Source: Strigamia acuminata (Eukaryota > Arthropoda > Chilopoda > Geophilomorpha > Linotaeniidae). Taken from it: a stretch of DNA of 64,000 bases. Both the position numbers and the translations under genes were made by a program. Below, in pieces: positions 28,201 to 40,264 of this stretch. Where the stretch lies: NCBI GenBank assembly GCA_949358305.1, contig OX442314.1:248001-312000 (forward strand), in the 5' to 3' direction. Every line of letters starts with the position of its first letter. Position 1 is the first letter of the stretch. The notes below the pieces were generated by a model that saw only the letters and a program-made list of their open reading frames with translations, made no database searches and had not been told where the DNA came from.

Positions 28201-29851
28201 TCCCTCTCGAACCAGCCACGAAGGGTCTTCTTCGGATCGTCGATGTACAATTCCTCGTTCGGTGCAATCACGTTCAAAGCAAACGGATTCTCAGCGAGTT
28301 CCTCCTCTTCGTCTTCCACCGCATCCTCCGCTATAAACAGATAAAGAAAATTTTATATTTTTCATAAATTCGCACAAAAAATCAGTTTTTCTTAGCTAAA
28401 CAAGTAATTTTCTGCAATTTTTTTTAATAATTTAAATTGAATTTTCAAATATAAATTCATATGTTCAAAGAAAAATTGTGTTTTTGAGCACGGCAATGCA
28501 TTTTTCATCTAAAAATTGAAGTTTTGCACATTTTTGTGCATTTTTAACATTTAAATTCGTGTTTTCATCTGAAACATTGCATTTTTAGCAATTTTAGACC
28601 ATAAAAATCCATTTTTAGCCTAAAATTTGCTATTTTAGACCATAAAAATCCATTTTCAGCCTAAAATTCAATATTTTATACCATAAAAATCCATTTTTAG
28701 CCTAAAATTCAATATTTTAGACCATAAAAATCCATTTTTAGCCTAAAATTCACTATTTTAGATCATAAAAATCTATTTTCAGCCTAAAATTCAATATTTT
28801 AGACCATAAAAATCCATTTTTAGCCTAAAATTCACTATTTTAGATCATAAAAATTTATTTTCAGCCTAAAATTCAATATTTTAGACCATAAAAATCCATT
28901 TTTAGCCTAAAATTCACTATTTTAGACCATAAAAATCCATTTTTCTATAAAATAAATTCACAATAATTACATACCCATTCCCCAATCAATTCCCCCCTCT
29001 TTCTCCTCCTTATTCTTCTCCCCAGAATTCTCTTCCTCGTTTTCCAACCGTGCCAACTTCTCCTCCTGTTTCTTCCTCAACTCCTTCAATTCCGTCACCG
29101 TCAACTCCGATTCCGGCTCCTGATCCTCATCGGGCCCCTAAAAAAATCATTTTAAAAATAAAAACTAAAACAAAAAGCGACAGATTACTTGTAAAATAAA
29201 CATGCGCGTCGAACCACCGAATTTCAAATTAAAACCGACGTGCAGCTTATAATAAACGCGCGCCGTCAACGTCTGTTTATTGAGCGTCGTTCCGTGCGTG
29301 CTCTCCATGTCGTACAAATAAAAGCCGAGCGAGTGCTGCTCGTCTCCGACCGGTCGAAACTGAATGATCGCGTGGTACCTCGAAACCGACGGATGTCCCA
29401 GCACTATATCGCACGTATTCAGTCTTCCGACCACGTAAAACGGTTTCGTATTCAAATCGATCGTGTCGACGATCACTCCGTTTTTAATCACTTCGAGTTT
29501 GTACGGTTTTTCGGTGCGGCCGCTCCAACCGGGCTCTTTATAGGGAACCGAGGCGCTTTTTTCCTGTCCATTAATGGCGGGTGAATTCGAATCTTCGTTC
29601 AAAACCGGCCCGATTAATTTCTTGCATTTTTCGTCGTTCGTCGAGCTCGAGATGATTTCTTCGGCTGCTTTCTTGGTGACTTGCGACGCTTGTTTGCTCT
29701 GTGGTTTGATTAACAGAGGAATTTTGAATTCTGTATCCGTGTTTTCCGTGTTGGGTTCTTCATCTTGCTTGATTTCGGATTCGTTAATCTCTTCCTTCTT
29801 ACTTTCCGGCGATGTTTTGGAGTCAATAATGTCATCCGTAAGTTCAGACAT
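25208..29851 (-). CDS. SLC4A1AP: Kanadaptin (SLC4A1AP), FHA-domain nuclear protein
   Basis: Eleven coding exons: 29851-29189, 29137-28975, 28330-28138, 28074-27932, 27872-27712, 27373-27301, 27245-27062, 26997-26895, 26844-26596, 26535-26451, 25257-25208; 2,067 nt, 688 aa (human about 740-796). The N-terminus is acidic and disordered. An FHA domain spans about residues 115-220 with [20 protein letters not shown] and [11 protein letters not shown], the phosphothreonine-binding signature. It is followed by coiled-coil [17 protein letters not shown], a dsRBD-like segment ([19 protein letters not shown]) and an acidic region. The C-terminus [16 protein letters not shown] is nearly identical to that of other kanadaptins and comes from a tiny last exon across a 1.2-kb intron that houses a transposon. 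Kanadaptin was first linked to band 3 trafficking but is mainly nuclear. The exon 8 donor has an alternative six bases away. Confidence 0.93.
25337..26353. mobile_element. 1.0-kb non-autonomous DNA transposon in last kanadaptin intron
   Basis: Terminal inverted repeats of at least 48 bp match at 46 positions (25337-25384 against the reverse complement of 26306-26353), starting AAATTCGTAGTGCGCA. Similarity continues to TTATTTAGCAG. The interior has no transposase, only AT-rich DNA, a second inverted repeat and a short repeat TGACGTCATACTGACGTCAT. The exact ends are uncertain: if the element starts at CGTAGTGCGCA the flanks carry AATT on both sides, a possible 4-bp duplication. Confidence 0.75.
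25402..25547. repeat. Nested long hairpin (52-bp arms)
   Basis: Arms 25402-25453 and 25496-25547 are complementary at 49 of 52 positions around a 42-nt loop. Each arm contains the palindrome TATTAGGCCTAATA or its near copy. It lies inside the larger inverted-repeat element and may itself be a small MITE nested in it. Confidence 0.75.
27428..27662. repeat. 20-bp minisatellite in kanadaptin intron 5
   Basis: About twelve copies of AGTAAAAATCAATTTTTTTG in tandem, with single-base variants. Confidence 0.9.
28590..28950. repeat. ~41-bp minisatellite in kanadaptin intron 2
   Basis: Eight or so head-to-tail copies of a unit made of CATAAAAATCCATTTTTAGC and CTAAAATTCAATATTTTAGAC. Variants are shared between non-adjacent copies (TTCACTATTTTAGATC alternates with TTCAATATTTTAGACC), showing higher-order dimer amplification. 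Confidence 0.85.
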
Positions 29852-30030
29852 TTTTTCATAAAATCATGTTGTACTTGTGGACTCGTAGGTAACTTAGAAA
29901 TGGGGTTCGCCAGCAGAGGTTAGCGCCGTCTGGAGTTAAATAATGCAAATAAAAAGCTAAGCCTAAAACGCTTGGAGTTGGGTTAATTCGGGTTCACCAT
30001 TTTTATTTTGACGATTCGACCGCTAAAGAG
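29852..30030. promoter_or_regulatory. Bidirectional promoter region kanadaptin/FCF1
   Basis: Only about 180 bp separate the divergent start codons. The sequence around 29,900-29,950 is less AT-rich than the flanks. No specific motif stands out. Inferred from layout. Confidence 0.45.
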
Positions 30031-30995
30031 ATGGTAATTTAATGGTTTTTTTTAAAGCGTTTTGTTGTTTGGGATTAATTAATTCGTTTTTATTTGAAGC
30101 CGAAGGTTAAAAAGCCCAAATTTGCGGCCATGAAGAAGATGATCAGCGTGCGCGATAATCGGATGTAAACGAAATTTCGTAAAAGTATTATTTCGCCTAA
30201 ATTTCATAAAATTCTATTTGTATTTTATTTTAGAAAGGACGAAAAAAGCTTGGTTCCGAAGAAGAAGAAAAAGGAAGATCCTCACGAAATAAAAGTTCGC
30301 GAATTGTAGGTTTTGCCAATTTAAAATGAATTTAAAATTGTAAATTAAAAATGTGAATTTCAGACCTCAGACGTCATCGGCCATGTTTTTCAAATACAAC
30401 ACGCAGCTCGGTCCACCATTCCACGTTCTAATCGACACAAATTTCATCAATTTCTCCGTTAAAAATAAATTGGACATCATCCAATCCATGATGGATTGTT
30501 TGTACGCAAAATGTAAATGAGAAATATTTCCTTTAGAAACGTAATTTTAATCTTGTAATTGTTTTGTAGGTATTCCGTACGTCACTGACTGCGTCATGGC
30601 CGAATTAGAGAAGTTGGGGAGCAAATACAGAGTCGCTTTAAAGTACGAAAGTGTAAAGAGGAAACAAGGAGAAATTAATTTGATTTTATTGAAATTTCTT
30701 TCAGGGTTGCGAAAGACCCGAGATTTGAGCGACTCGCGTGTCTTCACAAAGGAACTTACGCCGACGACTGTCTGGTGCAGAGGATAACTCAAGTAATATT
30801 AGTTGAATTTAATATGAATTTTTAATTTTTAATTTTTTTTGTTTGTTTTAGCATAAATGTTACATCGTGGCAACGTGCGATAAAGATTTAAAGCGAAGAA
30901 TTCGCAAAATCCCAGGTGTGCCCATTATGTTTTTGTCACAACATCGATATTCAATAGAAAGAATGCCAGATGCTTACGGAGCACCTCGCGATTAA
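30031..30995 (+). CDS. FCF1: rRNA-processing PIN-domain protein FCF1 (UTP24)
   Basis: Seven coding exons: 30031-30033 (ATG only), 30100-30164, 30234-30305, 30364-30512, 30570-30642, 30705-30792, 30852-30995; 594 nt, 197 aa (human 198). The basic N-terminus is [18 protein letters not shown]. The PIN nuclease core shows [17 protein letters not shown] (first catalytic Asp), [17 protein letters not shown] (Glu), [13 protein letters not shown] (Asp pair) and [15 protein letters not shown] (Asp). It ends [19 protein letters not shown]1 is part of the small-subunit processome and cleaves pre-rRNA at sites A1 and A2 in the nucleolus. As in GMF, the first coding exon is only the ATG. Confidence 0.95.
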
Positions 30996-32765
30996 TAAAT
31001 GAAAATAAATATATATATTTTATAAAAAAAAAAGTCACACTTTTTACGGTAGTATGTACTGTATATATAGTAAAATACATGCTTGGTGGCTGATTTGCAG
31101 CGCCATCTGGTGGGAACAGGTGTTATTAACTAGCTGATCGCAATCAATAGGGCTAAAGAGATTCGCGCCTATAGTCAGTTTTATTTTTTCGGATTCATGC
31201 CTTTCTGGTTCGATCTACATTATTTTCCACAATTTTCTTTCCTTTTTCGATCGTATTTCTGCATGATTGTATGATGCATGACCAAGGAGCAGGAATCAGA
31301 TTGGATTTTGAGTGGACGGTTTGGTTTTAGCATGGTTTTAGCCATAATAGAATGTAAATAAAAAGAGCCGATAAAATTACATGTTTTTGATGATTGTCAA
31401 GTGATTTTATTGAATTTCAAATGATTTTATTGAATTTCAAATGATTTTAATGAATTTCAAATGATTTTAATGAATTTCAAATGATTTTATTAAATTTCAA
31501 ATGATTTTATTGAATTTCAAATGATTTTATTGAATTCCAAATGATTTTATTGAATTTCAAACGCATTTTTGTGTTACTATCGGTATGCATAAAAATGCAT
31601 GAAATAAAACCAAATACAAACAAGAGACATAACAGCTATTTTAGTATTTTCCACTTTTATTTCTTAATATTAAAATTCAGCTTCGCTGCCGCAATTGTCC
31701 CAGCGCAAATCCACCTCGACCACGCGATTAATAAATGAAAAAAAAAATTATTTTATTTAAAAACTGACTTTTTTTTTTTAGTATTATCGATACACAAATC
31801 CCAAGGTTGTCAATACATCAGTAGAAGGGCCAAGAGTAAAAATTTGAAGCTGCAAATGAAATTATAAATACAGTACTGCTATTTAGTTTTAGTTTTAGTT
31901 TTTAGAAAAGAAAAAGGGGAAAAACGTTAATTTCTAACAAACATTTGTTTTTTTCTGACACACCCTAAATGCCGGAGCAGCAGTGATTGATAGTATACGA
32001 TAGTCATCTCTAAATTACTATAACATTCAAGTCCAGTTCTTTACACTGTACAAAGTGGTGATTAAACCTACAAATTATTATCAATTACGGAGTAATTCAT
32101 TTGTTAGCAATTACAAGAAACATCAGGTGCAAAACAAACGGAAAAAATAAAAAATAACAAATTAAATTAAATTCCTACTAAGGGACTCGAGAAAATAATT
32201 AATTAATCCACTTTTTTATATGTACAGAAAATCAAATCAAAGTTTAAATTTAAATTGCCTACAACACAACACGAGCAATCTAATATCTTTCTTTCTTAAG
32301 CCCATTAACTGAACATTAACACTCGAAGTTTGCGCAATCTTCGCTTTTAAATTATCAATAATTATTAACCATGCGCAAAACTCGTCAAGTGCCAATCACT
32401 TTTTCTTTTAAAAAACAAAATCATATCGTACAAAAAATTAATTTCACGATCAAACAAAAAAACGAAACAAAAAACAATAGTCTAAGTCCCCCCTTTTGGT
32501 TTTTTCTTTCTTTCTTTCGATGCAGCCAGAGAAAGAACAAAAAAGGGAGAAAAAAAGAGAAGAAATCGATTCTCACGATACCAAGTTGCATCGATCGTTT
32601 CTTTCTTTCTTTCTTTGTCCTAATTACACCATAATTTGTTTTTCTTTCTACGATTTTGTGTGATACAAATTTTACTGATTTTTTTGTTTGTTGTTGCTTA
32701 AATATTGAATTGAATTGAAACCGACAATACGTTGCACTACGTGGAGCCAATTGCTCGCACTAAGA
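30996..32765. other. Convergent region FCF1/striatin, mostly 3' UTR and repeat
   Basis: Begins with several overlapping poly(A) signals after FCF1 (AATAAATGAAAATAAATA). Contains a 20-bp minisatellite at 31,395-31,562. The segment 31,900-32,700 is probably the striatin 3' UTR on the minus strand. No conserved coding frame found. Confidence 0.5.
31395..31562. repeat. 20-bp minisatellite
   Basis: Eight to nine tandem copies of ATTGAATTTCAAATGATTTT, intergenic between FCF1 and striatin. Confidence 0.9.
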
Positions 32766-35700
32766 TCAAACGAAAACCTTAGCCAAAGCATCGGCTCCGG
32801 CGCTCGCGATAAACGGTTTCGAAGGATGGAAGGCCACGTCGAAAATCGACTCGTCGAATTTCTTGCGGTGCGACGTGATTTCTTGAACGCAACTCTTGTT
32901 GTCCAAATTCCACAGCCGAATCGAACAATCGTGACCTGCAAAACATCCAAACAATAACTACTAAATCTGTCAACTAAATCAAATTATCAATCGTACTCCC
33001 AGACAGCAGATACAATCCGTTCGGGTCGACTGCTAAACACGTAACTGCATCCAAATGCGCAACCATCGAGTGAACCATTTTGCCTTTAAAATCACATAAA
33101 TAATAAACAATTTGAAGAGAAATAAACATTTTGATTTACGATTTACCAGAATTATTATCAAAAAAGCGAATATGCCTGTCCTCGTGCGCAGTGATGGTAA
33201 TTGGAAGTGTAGGATGACTTACGACGCGGTTAATTTGTTTCGTATAAGGGTTCAACTCTAAAACAAACAAATTTAAACCAAAAATTAAACAAAAACTCAC
33301 GCCTAAAATACCTAAAATCTGGCTGTTATCTAGTTGAACGACTGGTTTTCCAGTTTCCAAATCGTAAATGGTGCACATTGACGACGAAAACGCTGTCACC
33401 ATCTGAGCAGGGTCGCAGCGCACAAAATCAACCGAAGTCGGAGCACCCTCACCTTAAAAATAAATAAAAATAAATAAATAAATAAACAAATAAATAAATA
33501 AATAACCAATTCACCAGTGTCTACAACATAAGTATTAAGAAGAGTAGTTTTGTTCTGTGGCGCCCACAATCTCACGGTTCCGTCAGCAGAGCAGGAAAGA
33601 AGCTGCATCTTGGAACTATGAATTGACAGACCCCAAACGGAATCCGAATGTGCCGTTAATGTTTCAGTTAAAACTCCCGGATCTATTAAAAAATAATATT
33701 TATCAAATTCCACATATTTTTTTTTTAAATAATCACAACTGACCAAAGGAATCGTATGGATCTATATTGGAACTTGGGATGTTCCAGCAGCGAATGGTGG
33801 CGTCCATGCCACCGCTAAAACAATGCTCACCAGTAGCACTCATCGCTAAACACAATACAGGACCCCTAAAACAGACGCAAAAACGTTTTAAATCCTTTAA
33901 ATGCTTTCAATTCCTTTTCTTACACGTGTGCTCTAAATGTATAAACGGGCTCGACGTCTAACGAAGCGGTCCTGTAATGAATACAATTTAAACAAATTAA
34001 TTTAAATAAATTTTTGCTTTTTGTTACTTCTTGGCAGGAACGGTCTTTTGTAGATTCCACAGTTTGAGCGTGTGATCTTCCGATGCTGTGATCAACACAG
34101 GTTCCACGGGATGGAATGCCAGTGCTCTGACACCGTCGAAATGGCTCCGCAGAGTGTACTTTGCATTCCATGTTTTCCGATATGCTTCTTTGTTTGCTGG
34201 AATCTGAATCGAAAAATTAAAATCCATTTTCTATTCGTTATTTCAACGTTTTTCAACTATTTTGATAGAAAACATCAAATTTTTCCACCATTTTATCCTT
34301 TTTATTTACATCATAGCTCATATCAGCTTCGTTGTTGACAGTCAACCGTGCTAAATCACCTAAAGCTTCATTGTCCGAGCCTGGACCACGTAGAAGCGAG
34401 CCAGGGTTAAACTCGTGCTCAAACAACAGGTGAGGCTCGGCCTGGTTGCTCGCTACAAGAAAACAACAACAATTCAAAAAAATCAAATTATTCAAAAAAA
34501 ATAATCAAATTTCTCCAGATAAAACCATTAAAAATGCAACTGTTCAAATCAAACCGATTATTAAACCAAACTACCGAGTTAAAAGTGTGTTATTGCAACA
34601 TTAAACGAAACCAACCTGAATTCTCCAGATCGGCCATGTTGGCAGCGGTTGATTCGCGGCCCGAGAGGAATTCCTCGTCGGAGTCGAGGGCGGCCAACAT
34701 TGCCTGACGATGCGACCGCTTTGGCCCTGCGAAACAAAATTCGGTAGCCACATGCAGCAATCATGCAAAAGCCAAGTGCAAATCAAACTCTAACATCATT
34801 TATTCCGTGCAAAAGTCAAAAAAACTAAAAGATTCGTTCAATTTTCAAATTTTTTCCCTTTGAACCACCTTTTATCACAACCTTACCTCAACTTCGCTTT
34901 AATGGTGTCCCAAAAACCGATCAAAATCGCGTCTTTTTGCTCTTTTATTAAAATATACTCAATTTAAATTTGAAATTTGTTAAGAAGAATGTTAAATGTA
35001 AGATATTAATCCGTTTAAAATGGGTCGATCTCGATATAACGGGACGAAAAAGTGAAAAAGTGAAAAAGTGAAAGCAACAACTTACTCTGCAGATTACACT
35101 TCTTGTTCTTTTGTTCTTTTCGATATTGATCCTTGAGCTGACAAATGAGCTGCGGATTGACACCCCATTCCTCCCCTGGTGACAGCTCACCCTGCCTATC
35201 TGCTCGCGAAATCAAGGAGAAAAAAGCGAAATTCGGCAACGAAACAAACGAAAAGAAATAAACTCGTGCATTTTCAATGAGAAATTATCAAAAAAGAAAC
35301 AAAAAATAAAACACCACATTTTTACCATTTCATGCGAGGAAACAATAAGAGTAAACAAAACCACAACAAATTCGTACAAATTCATAAAAATCGAGTGATT
35401 TGTGCATGAAAAATGTGACCGCATCGTATTTGCCTACTTTCTAAGTTTCAGGTTTTAACTTTTTCCACCTACCGTCAAATTTACCGCTCACGCTTTGGTT
35501 GTCTGAAAATGCCCAACTAACTACAAATCAATAAAATTTCATCGTTTACCTCTCCATTCGTCGCCACTAGCCCTAAATTCCTGACGATAGGTGCTCGATT
35601 TAACCTACAAATTCAAATTTATCAAATTAATCAAAAATTCTGCGGAAACACGGTATTTATTTAGTGGGAAATATAGTAAGTGGAAAATTTAATATTTATT

Positions 35701-37816
35701 TAGTGGGGAATTCAAGGAAATTATATATTTATATATTTATATCTACCGATTCATAACCAGGTGAAACTCCGCTGCCGATTCGTTCTTCCGCGTCATCATC
35801 GGCTGATCCTTCTTCCATTTCGTCACTAAAACAAAATGAAAACAAAAAAGTCAAAAATAAACCCAAAAAAATTATAAAAATAAAAAATTAACCAAAAAAA
35901 AATGCGAAAAACCAAAAAATAAACCAAAAAAAATTAGAAAAATCAAAAATAAACAAAAAATTAAATTTCCATTGTGAAAATCTACCTGAGATTGTCATCA
36001 TCTTCATCCATATCGACATTTTCAGACGCTAAAAAATCAAAAGTGGCTAGAACCGACGCCTCACTGTCCATCACGGATCCCTCAGCGATCGACTGCGGTA
36101 TCTTCTTAGCCGGAGTCCTAAAACAAACAAAAATTAAACAAAACAAAAAAAATCATCAAAAACAAATTTTTACCGCCTTCCTTGCTGCTCGTTAGCTCGT
36201 TTCCCACTCTGCTCGCCATTCACCACCGCCGCCGTGTTGTGATTCTCTTCATTCTCATCATTATACGAAGTTAAACCCAACAGAGATCGTACACGAGCCG
36301 ATCGCACATCAATTATCGTGTCTGTGTATCCGATTTCCTGCAGGTACCTAAAAAACAAAACAAATAATCAATTTCTAAACATTTTTCCAAATAAAAACCA
36401 CTCACTGTCTTAATAATTGCCTTCCTTGTCGCCAGGTTACGTTACTGTTGGAAGTGAGCATAGTTTCACCGTCTAATGGTTCATCTAAATAAACACACAA
36501 AATTTTACATTTTTTAATTTAATTTAATTTAATTTATACCTTTATTCATTTCGTCAAAACTCGGCGGTTTGATGTCTCCTTGGTTTAGTTCAGTTCCATA
36601 CTTTAATTTATGATATTTAGCTCTGAAAGAAAATTGAAAAAAATTGAAAAAAAATTGAAAAATATTGAAAAAAAATTCGAAAAAATATCAGAAATTAAAA
36701 ATCGATTTACCTTTCTTGTTTGAGTGCATATTCCAGCATTTTTATCCTACGCACTAAATCATTTTTCAAATTTTCTTGTCCCTTTCGTTCTCCCTGTAGA
36801 AAAGCAATCCGCGCCTGGCAAAAATTAAATCACAACAAATTACCAACAAAAATAAGTCCAAACTTTCAGGAAATCATCGACAACAATTTATAGATCAAAA
36901 CCAGCGATTTTTTTTTTTTTTTTTTTTTAAATTTATTTTTTGTGACAAAAATAAATAAATCCAAATTTCATCAATTTATAAATAAATTGATCCATTCGCG
37001 ATAAATTCGCACCTATTTTTGGTCACCAAGTTGAACAAACCCAAAACCCAAAATAAAACCACCACATCCAGCGATTAAACCTCAAAAAAATGCAAACAAA
37101 AAGCAAAAAACAAAAATATTCCTCATTTTTTATCTCCAATAATTTCCAATTTTTTCAATCGATTTCCCACCGATTTCCACCGCCCGCGATCAAAAACGCC
37201 CGAACCAAAACCAAAAACCAACCGATCGAATCGACCGACACTCAATCCTCACAAATTCCCATCCGAAGCGATCGAAAACACACGAAAAACGAGTCGATTC
37301 AATTCGGGTCTTAGGACTCAGCAAACACTCGCCATCTTGAAACTGTGGCAGATTCTTCACCTCTCTCATCACAGAGACACGTTGATATAACACACAAAAA
37401 GCTCACTCACATCGATTTAAACGGGTGGAAATTGCGGGTAGGACGTCGGGGAATGTGTGTGGCGGTTACACGGGTCCGGGAACGGTTTAAACGGCGACGA
37501 AAAAGCGATTTGATTTGACTTGACTTACTTGTAATTCGGCTCGTTCAACTTCCCACTGAGATCTCTCCATCTCAAATCGTGCCCATTCGTGTTGAATAAA
37601 ATGTAGAATCCCCGGGATCGAGTATTGCACTCTTTGATTGTGTTCTTCATGATTCTGCTTACCTCCCACTCCCGGGCCGACTGCTGGCCCGACTTGGCCG
37701 CCGAGATTTTGTGATATACTGATCGGAGTCCCGTCCTCCATCATTACACGGCCGCCATTACAAAATGCTCCAAGAGCCGCGCGCTGCATTTCGGGACGGA
37801 TCGGCAATGGCGTCAT
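32766..37816 (-). CDS. STRN: Striatin, B''' regulatory subunit of PP2A and STRIPAK scaffold
   Basis: Twenty coding exons in transcript order: 37816-37529, 36814-36711, 36622-36540, 36484-36406, 36347-36174, 36117-35986, 35825-35747, 35604-35550, 35502-35473 (30 nt), 35199-35086, 34726-34616, 34452-34310, 34203-34028, 33971-33924, 33865-33744, 33682-33515, 33452-33312, 33257-33147, 33083-32997, 32935-32766; 2,415 nt, about 804 aa (human 780). Order: caveolin-binding/coiled-coil region (SIPGILHFIQHEWARFEM, NDLVRRIKMLEYALKQER), an acidic linker, and seven WD40 repeats from TLRSHFDGVRALAFHP to ASAGADALAKVFV. Striatins scaffold PP2A with GCK kinases, MOB4 and STRIP. The start is the least certain part: MTPLPIRPEMQRAALG was taken as the first plausible Met, and an upstream exon cannot be excluded. 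Confidence 0.93.
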
Positions 37817-38262
37817 GGACTCAACTCGTATTTTGTAGCAAAAATCGGCTTTTAATTTCACAACATAATTCGTACACATTCGTTAAATTAATTTATAAAA
37901 CATGCAAACAATCGAACGTGAATCTGTCTCGCAAACAGCCATTCTTTTTTGTGCTTCTAAATACAAAATCATGTTAAAAAGGTACATTTTGTTCTATACA
38001 ATGCAATTTCTGCATTTTTCATCAACAAAATACAACAAAATAAAATATTTTTAAACATATTTAAATATATTTACACACATCAAAAGAATTTTTAATTTTT
38101 TAAAACACTTTTTCGAATTTTTTTAAAAAAAAAATTTTGGGTCATTTTGGTGAATTTCGTTAATAAAAAGTGCAAAACGTGCAGAAAAATCATGAAAACA
38201 TAAAATGCATTTAGAGATGATAATTTCTTCGATACTGTCGACATTTTCGACATTTTATTAAC

Positions 38263-38976
38263 TTAAAATTCGATATTTTCATCCATCCTTGGAACAGGAT
38301 TATTCACTAACAGAGATACGATCATGCTGCAAAAACACAAAAAACATTAAAAACCTCGCACAAATCCACGTTACAAACTCAAATCACGCACCAATAGAGA
38401 TAAATAAAGAAGAAAATGAGATAAAATCCTAATTTAATCATCGTTTCTTTCATATGACTTTTGAGCATTCCTCGATTGTGAATCTCAGTCGGATCGTAAA
38501 CTCCAAAATTCCCCGACGGCACCGACCAAAATCTACTCAAAAACAATGAAAAACATCATCACTCGATCCACAAAATGCAAACAAACCTATAAATCTGCCA
38601 AATTAACAGCGGAATATTGCACAAAAACAAAATCCAATAAGCGCCGAGCAGAAGAAACAGCGTTAGAATCCCGTGTGCGATCATTTCGGGTAAAATCCAC
38701 TAAAAAAAAAATATATAAACACGTTAAAATAAAGAACAAAAATTCCTACATATTCATATTTACATAATTTAGTTTTGAGCAACATTGCTGCGCGTTTAGA
38801 TAGTCGCATTCCAAGTCGGATAACGTGATAACCTAGGGTGGTTGAGGTGTCAAATTCGTTCATTTTTCGCGTTTAAAAAACGTTAAAAACACAAAGGATA
38901 CGTAATATACGCTTAAAAACAACAGAGTTCCCGTGTCGAATAGAGAAAATACAAACAAGAGCGTGTCAGAAGCCAT
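38263..38976 (-). CDS. CNIH4: Cornichon family protein, CNIH4 type
   Basis: Five coding exons: 38976-38902, 38832-38764, 38699-38587, 38532-38392, 38326-38263; 462 nt, 153 aa (human CNIH4 139). It reads [90 protein letters not shown] and ends DENIEF. The CCSKLN and [16 protein letters not shown] motifs mark CNIH4 rather than CNIH1-3. CNIH4 is an ER/COPII cargo receptor, linked in vertebrates to GPCR export. Three hydrophobic segments are visible. The C-terminus is about 14 residues longer than the vertebrate protein. Head to head with selenoprotein W. Confidence 0.92.
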
Positions 38977-39137
38977 GAATTTACATTTAATTAAACGGCG
39001 TGTTGAGTTTGAGCCGAGATTACGATGACCCAGCTGGAAATAGAACAAATCTCTTTGTAGTTTGTACAACGGGATTCGCGCATCCGTTAACGGTTGCTAG
39101 GTGACGTTCGACGCTTCGTTGTGTGTTTATTTTCAAG
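38977..39137. promoter_or_regulatory. Bidirectional promoter region CNIH4/selenoprotein W
   Basis: A gap of 161 bp separates divergent start codons, the shortest such gap in the window. Moderately GC-rich near 39,070-39,120. No named motif assigned. Confidence 0.45.
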
Positions 39138-40257
39138 ATGGAGGAGAAGGAAAAATTGGCGGACAATCAAACGTCGCCGTTGCAAGTGACAATAACATAT
39201 TGGTAAATTAAAAAAAAGAAGAAAAAACAAACTTTTGTTGATTAATTTATTTCTAAATTTCTAAAAGCAGCAGCGCATGAGGTTACAAACTAAAGGTAAC
39301 TTATTAAATAAATTAAATTTAATCAAATTTTTAATATTTTGGTTTATTAAGTATTTTCGAGTCAAGGAATTCCTCGAGAAACTTTTTGGCAAGAAAATTA
39401 GAGTCGTAAGTTAAGATATATTAATAAATATTAAATATTTCTTAATTTTTTTTCAATTTTTTGCAGGAAGGTGACGAAACATCGGGAAAAACTGGATGGT
39501 TTGAAGTCGAAATTGGAAACGAAAAGAAATCAATACATTCGAAAAAAGTTTAAAAAAAATTTAATAAATAAAAATATTCATTTATTATATTTGTTTGTGT
39601 GTTTAGAATGGCGACGGACTCGTAGACTCGTACGAAAAGGAAGCGAAACTGGCGCGTGCGATCGCGGACACGATGCACCTTCCCATGGAGACGGACACGA
39701 TCGAAAGCGCGAGCACGTTTCCGAAAACATCGTCGCTGACCAACCTCCTCCTGCTCGACCTGACCGACCCGGAGAAAGCCTGCGCCGCGCGAAAGATTTC
39801 GTTCGTCCGCAAACTGAGCTCGGACGTGACGGAGACGGTCAAGGAAGCGGTCGAGGCGTCGAGTTCGAAAAAGCCGAGCGAGAAAAACGTGCTCGAGGAG
39901 GAAGAGAAGGACAAGCCGTCGGAAAAACAAGGGCAGGCTTCCGGTTACACGTCGACGTCGGGCAAGAAAACGAGCACGAGCAAGAAATCGCTGACGACGA
40001 CGGAAAAGCGCAAGAAAAAGTCGCAGGACGAGAAGGAGAGCGCGCACAAGAGCGAGAATGTGCGCGACAGCCAGTCGAGTCAGCCGTCGAAGACGATGAA
40101 GTCGGGCGCTTCGGTGTCGGTGTCAGACGACGACGAGTTGTTCGGATCGGCCAGCAGTGGCACGTTGGAAGAGAAAGAGAGCAAGAGTGAGGGCAGTTTT
40201 CAGTCGATCGAGTCGAGAATGTCTTCCGAGTCCGGAAAACGTAAAATGGATTTATAA
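39138..40257 (+). CDS. SELENOW: Selenoprotein W with in-frame TGA (Sec) and long C-terminal extension
   Basis: Five coding exons: 39138-39202, 39271-39295 (25 nt), 39352-39405, 39467-39547, 39607-40257; 876 nt, 291 aa if TGA is read as selenocysteine (U). Exons 1-2 join to give QVTITYCSAUGYKLK, with the TGA at 39278-39280 exactly at U of the CxxU redox motif. This continues YFRVKEFLEKLFGKKIRV, GKTGWFEVEIGNEKKSIHSK and KNGDGLVDSYEKEAKLARA, matching SelW (GFFEV, HSKKxGDGxVD). SelW is a thioredoxin-like Rdx-family redox protein. Read as a stop, the protein would be only about 25 aa although three downstream exons continue the domain. After the Rdx domain (about residue 95) comes a low-complexity tail of roughly 195 residues rich in S, K, E and T, absent from classical 85-90 aa SelW. 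A SECIS candidate follows the stop. Confidence 0.92.
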
Positions 40258-40264
40258 AGGTGGA

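Noticed and set aside
27428-28950. CRISPR-like regular repeats
   Set aside because: Tandem units with no spacers, in introns of a eukaryotic gene.
39550-40047. 165-codon Arg/Leu/Phe-rich antisense frame
   Set aside because: Complement of a GA-rich coding exon; composition artefact.
39471-40190. 239-codon frame overlapping the last selenoprotein W exons
   Set aside because: Shifted frame through the repetitive GA-rich tail; the spliced SelW frame is supported by homology.
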